Shown: one piece after another, positions 6,931 to 15,161 of the stretch
How positions within the stretch are numbered: the first letter of the stretch is position 1
Layout of the letters: each line of letters begins with the position of its first letter
Assembly: GCA_016193465.1 (NCBI GenBank)
Contig: JACPSE010000140.1
Location: 1-49,202, forward strand
DNA length: 49,202 nt
Source: Deltaproteobacteria bacterium
GTDB taxonomy: Bacteria > Desulfobacterota > Binatia > UBA9968
Reading direction: 5' to 3'
Made by a program: the position numbers and the translations under genes
The notes under the pieces: model-generated
What the model was told of the DNA's origin: nothing
The model's database searches: none
Seen by the model: only the letters and a program-made list of their open reading frames with translations

Positions 6931-8522
6931 TTGCTTTCCTTCGGTTTTACATCCTTGAGTACCAGCCGACCCATGGAGCTGTATTCCAGGCCAGAGTAAC
7001 GCGGTTTCAGCACGGTGCTCTCTGCGGTGGTGAAGAGGGGCGTGATTGGGATATCTCTCTCGCAAAGGATCTTTTGCGCCTCGTCGTAGAGCCTGATTCG
7101 TCTCTTTGGGTTAAATTCTCTCGCGGCTAGCTCCAGAAGTTCGTCATAGCGGGGATTCTTCCAGCGCGTGTTGTTGTTCCCGCTGAGCGAGGTGAAGAGC
7201 TTCATGAAATTATCCGGGTCCGGATAATCAGCCCCCCAGCCAAGACGGAATATGTGCGGCGGGTCGGTCTGGAGTTTCTTGAGATAGACCTTCCATTCCT
7301 GATTTTCCAGGCGCACCAGGATGCCCAAGTTTCTCTTCCACATTCCCTGGACAGCCTCGGCGACGATCTTGTGATCCTCGTCGGTGTTATAGGCTAACGT
7401 GACCGGAGGGAATCCCTTGCCGTCCGGATAGCCGGCTTCCCTCAAGAGCCTCCTGGCCTCGGGCGGGTTGTACATGAGACCGATTCTAGGATTGTGGCCC
7501 AGCATGCCGGAGGGAATCCAAGAGCTTGCGGGCTGCTCTCCGCCGTGGAGGATTTTAGGAAAGACGCTCCGATCGATGGCCATAGAAAAGGCCCTGCGCA
7601 CGCGCACGTCATCAAAAGGTTTGCGGTCCGTGATGAAGCCGTAGTAGTAGCCGCGGAGCTGCGGCACGCGCTGAAATCCGGCGACTTTAGACAGGCGCGG
7701 TTTTTCAAGAATCGGGATGCTGTGGTTGTCAAGGAAATCGAGCTGGCCCTGTTCGTACATCGCCAGGGCTGTGGTCTTTTCATTGACCATGAACATTTCC
7801 ACTTTTTCCACGGCCGGCTTGCCCAGGAAAAAGTTGGGGTTGGCGCTGAGCTGGATCTCGTTTTCATGTTTCCATGAAGTGAGCAGAAAAGGGCCGTTGG
7901 TGACGATATTGCCCGGCTCTGTCCATTTGGACCCGAACTTCTCGATTATGTCCTGGCGCTGGGGATAGGTGACCTCAAAGGTGGTGATGGAGAGAAAATA
8001 AGAGGCAGGATGTTTCAATTGTACCTGCAGCGTCCAATCGCCCGCAGCCTTGACGCCCACGAGCCGCTCATCGGTGATCTTTCCCTCATGGTATTCTTGA
8101 GCGTTCAAGATATCGAAGAGGATATAGGCATACTCGGAGGCCGTTTTTGGATTTAACAGCCGCTTCCACGAATACTCGAAGTCCTGCGCCCGGACTTTCT
8201 GCCCGTCACTCCACGCGACGTCATCGCGCAAATGGAAAACGATCCTTTTCCCTCCATCGAGGATATCCCAGGATTTGGCTACCACCGGCGCGGGCTTGAG
8301 GCTCTTGTCGAATTCGGCCAGCCCCACCACGAGGTTGGCGATCACGTTAAAGGAGACGTGATCCGTGGCTAGAGACCAATCAAGGCTTGGAGGCTCGGTG
8401 CCCAGGTTGACCCGGAAAACTTTTTGGTTACCGCTTGGGGAGAAGGGGTTGCAGGACGAGACGAAGATCAGAGAGAAAAAAGCCAGGGCGAAAAGACCGC
8501 GTTTTCTTAGTGGTTTTATCAA
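6870..8522 (-). CDS. Extracellular solute-binding lipoprotein, SBP_bac_5 (DppA/OppA) family
   Basis: 550 residues. The N-terminus is a lipoprotein signal (positive MIKPLRKR, hydrophobic core, lipobox VSSC with C24 as the lipidated residue). The mature protein has the family-5 hallmarks: LGTEPPSLDW, AKSWDILDGGKRIVFHLRDDVAWSDG, NGPFLLTSW and an RRAFSMAIDR helix. It feeds the DppB/DppC permeases encoded just downstream. The last ~20 residues (from about LPAVSDRQ) are translated from a short-period DNA repeat that also supplies the TAG stop, so the original C-terminus was probably different. No convincing ribosome-binding sequence precedes the ATG. Substrate unknown; the adjacent dipeptidase suggests peptides. 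Confidence 0.87.
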   Translation of the reverse strand: MIKPLRKRGLFALAFFSLIFVSSCNPFSPSGNQKVFRVNLGTEPPSLDWSLATDHVSFNVIANLVVGLAEFDKSLKPAPVVAKSWDILDGGKRIVFHLRDDVAWSDGQKVRAQDFEYSWKRLLNPKTASEYAYILFDILNAQEYHEGKITDERLVGVKAAGDWTLQVQLKHPASYFLSITTFEVTYPQRQDIIEKFGSKWTEPGNIVTNGPFLLTSWKHENEIQLSANPNFFLGKPAVEKVEMFMVNEKTTALAMYEQGQLDFLDNHSIPILEKPRLSKVAGFQRVPQLRGYYYGFITDRKPFDDVRVRRAFSMAIDRSVFPKILHGGEQPASSWIPSGMLGHNPRIGLMYNPPEARRLLREAGYPDGKGFPPVTLAYNTDEDHKIVAEAVQGMWKRNLGILVRLENQEWKVYLKKLQTDPPHIFRLGWGADYPDPDNFMKLFTSLSGNNNTRWKNPRYDELLELAAREFNPKRRIRLYDEAQKILCERDIPITPLFTTAESTVLKPRYSGLEYSSMGRLVLKDVKPKESKLPAVSDRQSAKGFWRLAGR

Positions 8523-8604
8523 GGGAAATTATGCTTGCTTCCGGTTAGTTTTGCAGTTATTAGTACCCCAATAGGCGATCTTCTTCAAGCCGCCGGGAGC
8601 GAAA

Positions 8605-9636
8605 ATGAATCCAAAGGAGATGCTGGAGAAATACATTGTCGTCGAGGGCCATCGCGATGTTTATGAGCAGCTCTATCGGCGCTCGGTCGGAGAGGAAACG
8701 CCGCTGCGAGACGCGATTGCGCCCCGGCTGATCCGCGACGGGGTCAATGTCTGCGTCTACGCGATCAGCGGCGATTCCTATTCGCACACGGAGAATACCG
8801 GGAGATATCTCGAGACCGCCCTGGAAAACATAGACATGTTTCTGAAAGAGGCCCCGAAATCCGACGGGATGATCTCGCTTGTCCGGACAAAATCGGATCT
8901 TCCCGATGCGGTTCGTCCGGGGAATATCTCTTTTATCCTGCACTTTGAGGGGGGAATGCCGCTCCAGGGCAGTATCCGCCAACTCAGAAATTTTTATCGC
9001 CTGGGTCTCCGCTCGATGCAGCTTACCTGGAATTTCCGCAACGAATTGGGCGATGGCGTCTGGGAAAACCGAACCAAAGGCGGGATCACCCGCTTTGGAG
9101 TAGAGGTGATCCGGGAGATGAACCGTCTCGGGATGGTGGTCGATCTCGCCCATATGAACCGCGAGGGTTTTTTTCAGGCCCTGGAAGTGGCTCAGGCGCC
9201 GCTCATCGTCAGTCATGCCAATGCCTGCGGCATGTTGGATAATCCGCGTAACCTCGGCGACGATCAGATCAAGGCGATCGCCGATCAGGGAGGGCTCGTC
9301 GGGATTCTGGCGCTACCCGAGCGGGTGGCCAAGAAGGATGCCACCCTCGAAGATCTGCTAAGACATCTCGATTATATGGTCGAGCTGGTTGGGGTTGAGC
9401 GCGTGGCCCTGGGGATGGATTTCATAAAATACGACGGGCCGCGGACGCTCAAGGATCAGCACCATCCGCTGCACCAGCGCGCCTACGTGAAAGATTTCGA
9501 AGAGATCGAGGATCTGCCTAAGCTCGTTGCGGGACTGGTGCGCCACGGATATAAGGAAAGAGAGATCGCCTTGATCCTGGGCGGAAACTACCTGCGGGTA
9601 CTGAAGGCCATTTTGCCTGAGCAATCCGTAATCTGA
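8605..9636 (+). CDS. Membrane dipeptidase (renal dipeptidase-like, peptidase M19)
   Basis: 343 residues. The zinc ligands of the M19 amidohydrolase fold are all present: H16 and D18 (GHRD), E115 (HFEGG), H183 (DLAHM) and H204 (VSHAN). The GMDF loop near residue 270 corresponds to the usual GSDFDG. M19 enzymes hydrolyse dipeptides, often with D- or dehydro-residues, and some members act on beta-lactams or N-acyl amides. No signal peptide is seen, so a cytoplasmic enzyme is likely. GGGAG precedes the ATG by eight bases. It is divergent from the peptide-type importer (82-base gap), which suggests uptake and hydrolysis of the same compound. Confidence 0.88.
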   Translation: MNPKEMLEKYIVVEGHRDVYEQLYRRSVGEETPLRDAIAPRLIRDGVNVCVYAISGDSYSHTENTGRYLETALENIDMFLKEAPKSDGMISLVRTKSDLPDAVRPGNISFILHFEGGMPLQGSIRQLRNFYRLGLRSMQLTWNFRNELGDGVWENRTKGGITRFGVEVIREMNRLGMVVDLAHMNREGFFQALEVAQAPLIVSHANACGMLDNPRNLGDDQIKAIADQGGLVGILALPERVAKKDATLEDLLRHLDYMVELVGVERVALGMDFIKYDGPRTLKDQHHPLHQRAYVKDFEEIEDLPKLVAGLVRHGYKEREIALILGGNYLRVLKAILPEQSVI

Positions 9637-9662
9637 GAATTTTATTTTTAGGAGGATTTACC

Positions 9663-10610
9663 ATGCGCCGATGGATAAAGGTAGTTGCATTTTTTATTTT
9701 GCTTCTTCCTCAAATGGCTGCGGCTCAATCCAAGATAGTCGTCGGTCTCTCTTCTGTCAACATAGCCTTTTTGCCCATCTACGTGACCCAAGAGAAGGGC
9801 TTTTTCAAGGAGGAGGGTTTGGAAGTCCTCTTTGTCATGTTCAACGCCGGGGCGACAAATCTCCAGGCACTGATCGGAGGCGACATCCAGATCATGGGAA
9901 GCGCGTTCGTGGAGACGATAGGGGGCAGAGCAGCGGGCGTGGACGTTAAGAACTTTTGGGGAATCTGCAATCTCATGCCTTTTCAGCTTTACTCGCAGCC
10001 CGATTTCAAGTCCATGAAACAGGCGAAAGGAAAGCGCTTCGCGATCAGCCGCTTTGGGTCGTTGACGGATTTTCTCACGCGAGCCACGCTGCAGCATTTT
10101 GGCATTGATCCCAAGGAGGTCACGATCCTTCAGATCGGCAGCACACCGGCTCGCTTTGCGGCGCTCACTGCTAAAGGCGTAGATGCCAGCATCGTGTGGT
10201 TTCCGGTGACCGAGATCGCCAAGTCCAAGGGGTTTGCCAAACTTCTGGATCTAAAGGAGGTCTTCCCGGAATGGCCCTATGAGACCTTTGCGGCCAAGGA
10301 ATCCTGGCTGACGAAGGAAAAGGGAACGGCCACCAGGTTCCTGCGAGCCTATCAGCGGGGCGTGAAACACACCCTAGAGAACAAGGAAGACGCGGTCCGG
10401 GCGATCCAGAAGTACGTGAAGATGGACCCTGCCTATGCGCCGTTGGGCTACGATGAGTATCGCAACTCTTTTCCAGTCAACGGAGAGATAGCCGAGAAGG
10501 CGATCCCCGTGGTTGTCGAGCAGGAATTTGAGACCGGGAGGATAAAGAAAAAAGTCTCGCTGGATGATTTAGTGGACCGCTCATTCATGAGCTTAATAGG
10601 AGGAAAGTAA
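9663..10610 (+). CDS. ABC transporter substrate-binding protein, NMT1/THI5-like (TauA/SsuA type)
   Basis: 315 residues with a cleavable signal peptide (residues 1-21, ending AAA-QS). The mature part begins KIVVGLSSVNIAFLPIYVTQEKGFFKEEGLEV, the classic opening of this family, and carries GGDIQIMGSAFVE and the SLTDFLTRATL segment. Relatives bind sulfonates, nitrate, pyrimidine precursors or aromatic acids. AGGAGG lies eight bases before the ATG, and the gene starts 26 bases after the dipeptidase stop, so they may be cotranscribed. There are no cognate permease or ATPase genes nearby. Such orphan binding proteins are expanded next to UbiD genes in this type of genome, so delivery of an aromatic or heterocyclic acid is a reasonable guess. 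Confidence 0.82.
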   Translation: MRRWIKVVAFFILLLPQMAAAQSKIVVGLSSVNIAFLPIYVTQEKGFFKEEGLEVLFVMFNAGATNLQALIGGDIQIMGSAFVETIGGRAAGVDVKNFWGICNLMPFQLYSQPDFKSMKQAKGKRFAISRFGSLTDFLTRATLQHFGIDPKEVTILQIGSTPARFAALTAKGVDASIVWFPVTEIAKSKGFAKLLDLKEVFPEWPYETFAAKESWLTKEKGTATRFLRAYQRGVKHTLENKEDAVRAIQKYVKMDPAYAPLGYDEYRNSFPVNGEIAEKAIPVVVEQEFETGRIKKKVSLDDLVDRSFMSLIGGK

Positions 10611-10805
10611 AAGAGAAGATTTTGGAAAAAATGCCGCCAGGCCGCTCAATCTGTAACCTCCTACTTTCCCAATAGCAAGTCTCCGCGCAACCTCGAGATG
10701 CCCTTGGGGTCGATCCCATTGACAAAAGGCAGGGCTCACGATAGGAATGCTTTATAAAATTTTGGATAACTAAATTTATAATTTCTCTCAAACGAGGAGG
10801 ATCGC

Positions 10806-12254
10806 ATGCCCAAGAGTCTCAGGACCTTTCTGGAAGATTGCCGCAGGGAGATCCCCAACGAAATCGTGCACATTACAAAAGAGGTAGATCCGGCTCATTA
10901 CGACGTCACCGCCATTATCAAGCATCTGGGGGCACAAAAAAAATTCCCCATTCTCATCTTCGACCGTCCGTTAAACCTGCACGGGCGGCCCAGCGGCGAT
11001 TTTAAACTGGTGATGAACTGCGAAATCTCGCAGCGCAAGGGCCAGATCGCCCTTGGCGTGTCCAAGGAGATGGATCGCACTCAAATGGCCGAGGTCTGTT
11101 TGGAGCGAGAGGAGCATAGGATTGCGCCCGTTATTGTCGACAGGAAGCAGGCGCCGGTCAAAGAGGTGGTGAAGGCGGGGAAAGATGTGGACATATTCGA
11201 GCTGCCGGTAATGCGCCACCACTACATGGACGGCGGTCCCTATATTGTATTGTCGACGGTTACTAAGGACCGAAAGACCGGGATTTACAACTGCTCTTAC
11301 CATCGCATGGAAATCAAGACGGAGAACACCACGGCGCTCTACGCCTCGCCGCGCCACCTATGGAAGATCTTTCGCGATCATGAGGACAATGATCTGGAAT
11401 GCCCGGTGGCTACGGTCCTGGGTCATCACCCCGCTTACCACATGGGGGCCTGCTATAGCGGCCCGTTTGAGGTCAGCGAATATGAAGTGATCGGCGGTTA
11501 TCTTCAGGAACCGCTTCGTCTTACGCCATCTGAAACCTGGGGCGAGGATTTCCTCATTCCGGCGGACGCCGAGATCGTTATCGAAGGGGCCCTGATGCCC
11601 GGCAAGCGGGTGGTCGAGGGGCCCTTTGGTGAGGCGCCCGGCTATCTGGGTCCGCAACGCTACACGACCTGCGCTGAATATCAGGTGCGGGCCATCAACT
11701 ACCGCAAGGGTGGCATGTACCAATCCGTGATCACGCCGGAGGGGGACAAGCCGTGGATGGATCTGCCCCGCGAAGGGGCTTACCTCAGGCGCTGCCGCGA
11801 GGCGGTTCCCGGCGTGACGGCCGTCTGCAAGATGGGACGCCACGCCCATTATAACGTTTTCATCTCGATGAAGAAGATGTCGGAAGGGGATCCCGGCCGG
11901 GCTGCGGCCGCGGCGCTCACCTTTGATCATACCAAGAATGTCTTTGTCTTCGATGACGATATCGATGTCTTCAACGCGACCGATATCCTCTGGGCGCTGG
12001 CGACACGCGTGCAGCCGCACTGCCAGATATCGATCCTCCAGCCGCTGTTTCGTGGCAACTTCCTGGACCCCTCGCTGGTGGATGAGATCAAGACCTCGGG
12101 GATGATCGTGGACGCCACGAAGCCGCTCGATCGTCCCTTTTCGCCGGTCTCCAAGTGCCCGGACGATGCCATGGAGCGGATCAAGCTGGAAGATTATATC
12201 CCCGGTGAGGTCTTGCAGCATATCCCGATCGACCGGACCACATATTGGTGCTAG
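10806..12254 (+). CDS. UbiD family (prenylated-FMN) decarboxylase
   Basis: 482 residues. The family's catalytic triad is visible and correctly spaced: R167 in YHRMEI, E271 and E276 in VEGPFGEAPGYLG, with N162 five residues before the arginine (a Mn/K-site ligand in characterised members). UbiD enzymes interconvert alpha,beta-unsaturated or aromatic carboxylic acids and their decarboxylated products in the cytoplasm using prenylated FMN. The UbiX prenyltransferase that makes the cofactor is not in the window. AGGAGG lies seven bases before the ATG. The neighbours (48-residue zinc ribbon, Mo hydroxylase) suggest a role in aromatic or heteroaromatic acid breakdown rather than ubiquinone synthesis. 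The stop codon opens a long inverted repeat. Confidence 0.9.
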   Translation: MPKSLRTFLEDCRREIPNEIVHITKEVDPAHYDVTAIIKHLGAQKKFPILIFDRPLNLHGRPSGDFKLVMNCEISQRKGQIALGVSKEMDRTQMAEVCLEREEHRIAPVIVDRKQAPVKEVVKAGKDVDIFELPVMRHHYMDGGPYIVLSTVTKDRKTGIYNCSYHRMEIKTENTTALYASPRHLWKIFRDHEDNDLECPVATVLGHHPAYHMGACYSGPFEVSEYEVIGGYLQEPLRLTPSETWGEDFLIPADAEIVIEGALMPGKRVVEGPFGEAPGYLGPQRYTTCAEYQVRAINYRKGGMYQSVITPEGDKPWMDLPREGAYLRRCREAVPGVTAVCKMGRHAHYNVFISMKKMSEGDPGRAAAAALTFDHTKNVFVFDDDIDVFNATDILWALATRVQPHCQISILQPLFRGNFLDPSLVDEIKTSGMIVDATKPLDRPFSPVSKCPDDAMERIKLEDYIPGEVLQHIPIDRTTYWC

Positions 12255-12342
12255 ATCGTGGCTCGTGCTCGTTTCTCGTGATCGTGAAGAACATAGATTT
12301 CTGCTGTTTTAACGAGCACGACCACGAACACGAATCACGACC
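12252..12342. repeat. Imperfect inverted repeat D built of 6-7-bp units
   Basis: The left arm at 12254-12286 (tcgtggctcgtgctcg type) is complementary over about 33 bases, with scattered mismatches, to the right arm at about 12310-12341 (gagcac, gaccac, gaacac, gaatcac units). The spacer is about 22 bases. It begins at the UbiD stop codon and ends just before the ribosome-binding sequence of the zinc-ribbon gene. Confidence 0.75.
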
Positions 12343-12355
12343 GACAGGAGGAAAA

Positions 12356-12502
12356 ATGGGTCAAGCCGTAGAAATTACTTGCCCGAAGTGCAAGAAGGTC
12401 TTTGTCGCCAATCCCCACATGCTGGGTTCCGGCATGGACTTTCATTGCCCGTTCTGCGATCTCTATTTTCCCGAGAAAGATAGCGTGAAGATCAGGAAGT
12501 AG
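12356..12502 (+). CDS. Small zinc-ribbon protein, possible UbiD accessory subunit
   Basis: 48 residues, starting at the ATG that follows CAGGAGG by four bases; an upstream in-frame start would lie in the inverted repeat. Four cysteines form a zinc ribbon: C9-x2-C12 and C31-x2-C34. It sits between a UbiD decarboxylase and a Mo hydroxylase large subunit on the same strand. Hydroxybenzoate/vanillate decarboxylases of the BsdBCD/VdcBCD type carry a small, cysteine-rich third subunit (BsdD/VdcD) beside the UbiD subunit, so this could be an analogue. That role is inference from position and Cys pattern; no sequence match was computed. A general zinc-ribbon of unknown function is the alternative. 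Confidence 0.7.
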   Translation: MGQAVEITCPKCKKVFVANPHMLGSGMDFHCPFCDLYFPEKDSVKIRK

Positions 12503-12567
12503 GCGGAAGACAGTAGGCAGTAGGGAAAAACCTGCCCGCCTCGCGTCTGTCGCCTCGCCCGGTCGGA
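12500..12567. repeat. Short-period inverted repeat E after the zinc-ribbon gene
   Basis: The 7-bp unit cagtagg is repeated at 12511-12524. The flanking ggcggaagacagtaggcag (from 12503) is roughly complementary to the stretch around 12532-12562, spaced by a few A residues. The TAG stop of the zinc-ribbon gene begins the tract. The second arm is weaker than in other copies. Confidence 0.5.
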
Positions 12568-12577
12568 ACAACCAGAG

Positions 12578-14884
12578 ATGAAACAAAGGCACGCTTTTAC
12601 CATTGCCGGCACCGCCGCCCCGCGCCTGGACGGAGTGGAGAAGGTGACCGGAAAGGCCCGCTATACCGGGGACCTCGATCTCCCCGGGATGGGCTTTGCC
12701 AAGATCCTTAGAAGTTCCTTGCCCCATGCCAGGCTTATCCGCATCGATGCCCGCAAGGCTGAGGCCCTGCCGGGTGTCTATACGGTGCTCACGCGCGCTG
12801 ACATCACCGGCCTCAACTACCTGTATGGCGCCACTTACAAAGATCAATCGATCGTCGCCGTTGACAAGGTAAGGTACGCGGGGGATCCCGTCGCCGCCGT
12901 GCTGGCGGTGGACGAGGCCACAGCGGAAGAGGCTCTCACGCTCATCGATGTCGAATACGAAGATCTTCCTGCCGTGACCAATATCGAGGAAGCTATCGCG
13001 CCGGGCGCCCCTTTGGTCCACGAAGGGGAATCCTTCAAGGCCGAGCTTCGAGGCTCGCAGTATGGCGCGCCGGAGAAATTCAAGGGGACCAACGTCTGTT
13101 ACTATTTTGGCTACAGCCGCGGAGACACGGAAGAGGGATTTAAAAACGCGGATTACGTCTACGAAGACACCTTCCGCTTTCCGAAGGTCCAACATTGCTC
13201 GTTGGAGCCCCATGTGACCCTGGCCAGCTTTGAAGAAGGCCGGTTGGCGGTTTGGACCGCGTGCCAGGATCCTTTTACCCTGCGCGACCATCTCGCCGGC
13301 ATTTTCAATCTTCCCATGAGCCGGGTGCGCGTCATTGTTCCTTATGTGGGCGGCGCCTATGGGGGAAAACTCTATGTTAAGGGGGAGCCGATCGCCGCCG
13401 CCCTCTCCTGGAAGGCGCGCCGTCCGGTCAAGCTGGTGCTCCATGTCAGCGAGAGTTTCAAGACGATCACCCGCCACCCGGCGCGTGTCCGCATAAAAAC
13501 CGGAGTGACCCGCGCCGGCCGCCTGGTAGCCAGGGAATGCGAAGTGCACATGGACACAGGCGCTTACGCCGATGCCGGACCAAGAGTGACACAGAAGGCC
13601 GGCTATCGCGCCCTGGGTCCGTACCGTATCCCGTGCACAAAAGTCGCCGCCTACAGCGTCTATACCAACACGGTTCCCGCGGGGGCGTTCCGCGGCTTTG
13701 GCTCGGTTCAGGTGACCTGGGCCTGCGAATCTCAGATGGATTTGATCGCTGAAAGGCTGGGGATGGATGCGCTGGAATTGCGCCTGAAAAATCTCCTTAA
13801 AAAGGGCGAGAGCTATAGCCGCGGGGACACACCGGTAGACTGTGACCTCAAGGAAGGGTTGCTCAAGGTAGCCGAGGCGCTGGAGTGGGGGCGGAAGCCT
13901 TCCAGTCCATACACCGGCAAAGGATTGAGCTGCTGTATCAAAGATGCCGGAGGCACGTTCAAAATCGCCGGGGCGATGGTGAAGATGTCCTCGGATGGCA
14001 GCGTGGGGCTGCTGACCGGTACGGTCGAGCTCGGTCAGGGATCGTGTACGGCGCTGAGTCAGGTGGTGGCAGAGGAGCTGGCGATGGATCTGGATCAAAT
14101 CTCGGTGGCCCAGCTCGATACGGATGTCACCCCTTACGACGTCTCCACCAGCGCGAGCAGTTCTATGACGGTCATGGGACTTGCGGTGCAGAGAGCAGCG
14201 CAAGATCTCAAGAAACAGCTTCTGCGCGCCGCCGCCAAGGTCATGGGCAAGAAAGCGGCCCAGCTAGCGCTTAAAAGCGGCAAAGTGTGCAGTCGGGGTG
14301 GCCGGGGCGTACCTTACGGCAACGTCATTGCTGACTATTTCGGAAGCAAGGCAGGAGAAATCATCGGCAGAGGGACGTATCGGGACGTAATAAGCAAAAA
14401 GGCCGTGCTGGGATCGCCCACGACCTTTTGGGAGGTAGGCTGGGGAGGCGCCGAGGTTCAAGTGGACCCGGAAACGGGTGCGATTCAGGTTCTGAAATAT
14501 ATCTCGGCAGCGGACGTCGGGAAGGCGATCAATCCGGTCCAGTGTGAGGGGCAGGACGAAGGCGCCGTTTTTTTTGGTCTCGGCCATACGCTCTACGAAG
14601 AGATGATTTATGAAGATGGCCAGCTACTCAATCCCAATCTGGTGGATTATCGGGTCCCTGCCTTTTGCCACTTGCCCAGGGAGTTTCATTCGATTCTGAT
14701 AGAAAACGGCAATGGCCCGGGGCCCTTCGGGGCCAAAGGGATGGGTGAAGGAGGTCTTCTTCCAGTCGCTTCGGCTATCGCCAACGCCGTTTCCAATGCT
14801 GTCGGTGTTCGCCTCTACGATCTGCCGCTTACTCCTGTGAAAGTTTGGCGCGCCCTGCAGGCGAAAGGTCCTGCCCGGAAGTAA
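12578..14884 (+). CDS. Molybdenum hydroxylase large subunit (xanthine dehydrogenase/CoxL family), stand-alone
   Basis: 768 residues, full length. The N-terminal a/b-hammerhead domain (residues 10-120) is followed by the molybdenum-cofactor-binding domains. Visible motifs are VGGAYGGK (about residue 262), GAFRGFGS (the substrate-channel Phe-Arg motif) and GAKGMGEGG near the end, whose E724 corresponds to the catalytic glutamate. These enzymes hydroxylate aromatic heterocycles or aldehydes, or reduce 4-hydroxybenzoyl-CoA, with electrons passing to FeS and FAD subunits. No FeS or FAD gene adjoins this copy; the nearest are at 21.9-23.3 kb. It may share those subunits. Position between two UbiD genes suggests action on the same pathway. 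Substrate unknown. Confidence 0.88.
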   Translation: MKQRHAFTIAGTAAPRLDGVEKVTGKARYTGDLDLPGMGFAKILRSSLPHARLIRIDARKAEALPGVYTVLTRADITGLNYLYGATYKDQSIVAVDKVRYAGDPVAAVLAVDEATAEEALTLIDVEYEDLPAVTNIEEAIAPGAPLVHEGESFKAELRGSQYGAPEKFKGTNVCYYFGYSRGDTEEGFKNADYVYEDTFRFPKVQHCSLEPHVTLASFEEGRLAVWTACQDPFTLRDHLAGIFNLPMSRVRVIVPYVGGAYGGKLYVKGEPIAAALSWKARRPVKLVLHVSESFKTITRHPARVRIKTGVTRAGRLVARECEVHMDTGAYADAGPRVTQKAGYRALGPYRIPCTKVAAYSVYTNTVPAGAFRGFGSVQVTWACESQMDLIAERLGMDALELRLKNLLKKGESYSRGDTPVDCDLKEGLLKVAEALEWGRKPSSPYTGKGLSCCIKDAGGTFKIAGAMVKMSSDGSVGLLTGTVELGQGSCTALSQVVAEELAMDLDQISVAQLDTDVTPYDVSTSASSSMTVMGLAVQRAAQDLKKQLLRAAAKVMGKKAAQLALKSGKVCSRGGRGVPYGNVIADYFGSKAGEIIGRGTYRDVISKKAVLGSPTTFWEVGWGGAEVQVDPETGAIQVLKYISAADVGKAINPVQCEGQDEGAVFFGLGHTLYEEMIYEDGQLLNPNLVDYRVPAFCHLPREFHSILIENGNGPGPFGAKGMGEGGLLPVASAIANAVSNAVGVRLYDLPLTPVKVWRALQAKGPARK

Positions 14885-15161
14885 GGGTATCATGGGTAGC
14901 CTTCTTCGCCCCTTTCCTCTGGGGCCGGAATTACAAGGTAGAGGCCATTGACTTGGTTCACTATCTGGTTGCCAGCCAGCGCGTCCTCGTTTTCTTTTCA
15001 ACACTATCGCTTTTGCCTGGAGCCGGAAGCGCCATTGCGGAAGGCCGGAACTGGCACCGGATGCCAGAAAAGTATGTATCTGCGGCGGAATTCCCTGACA
15101 TGACTTTGTTCAGTGGTTATGGTAGCGTGATCATAGATGTTCGTTTATCGCTAAGGAGGCG

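Noticed and set aside
12335-14203. Long minus-strand open frame (622 codons) opposite the Mo hydroxylase large subunit
   Set aside because: It mirrors the codon structure of a clearly real gene on the plus strand, has no family motifs and no ribosome-binding sequence.
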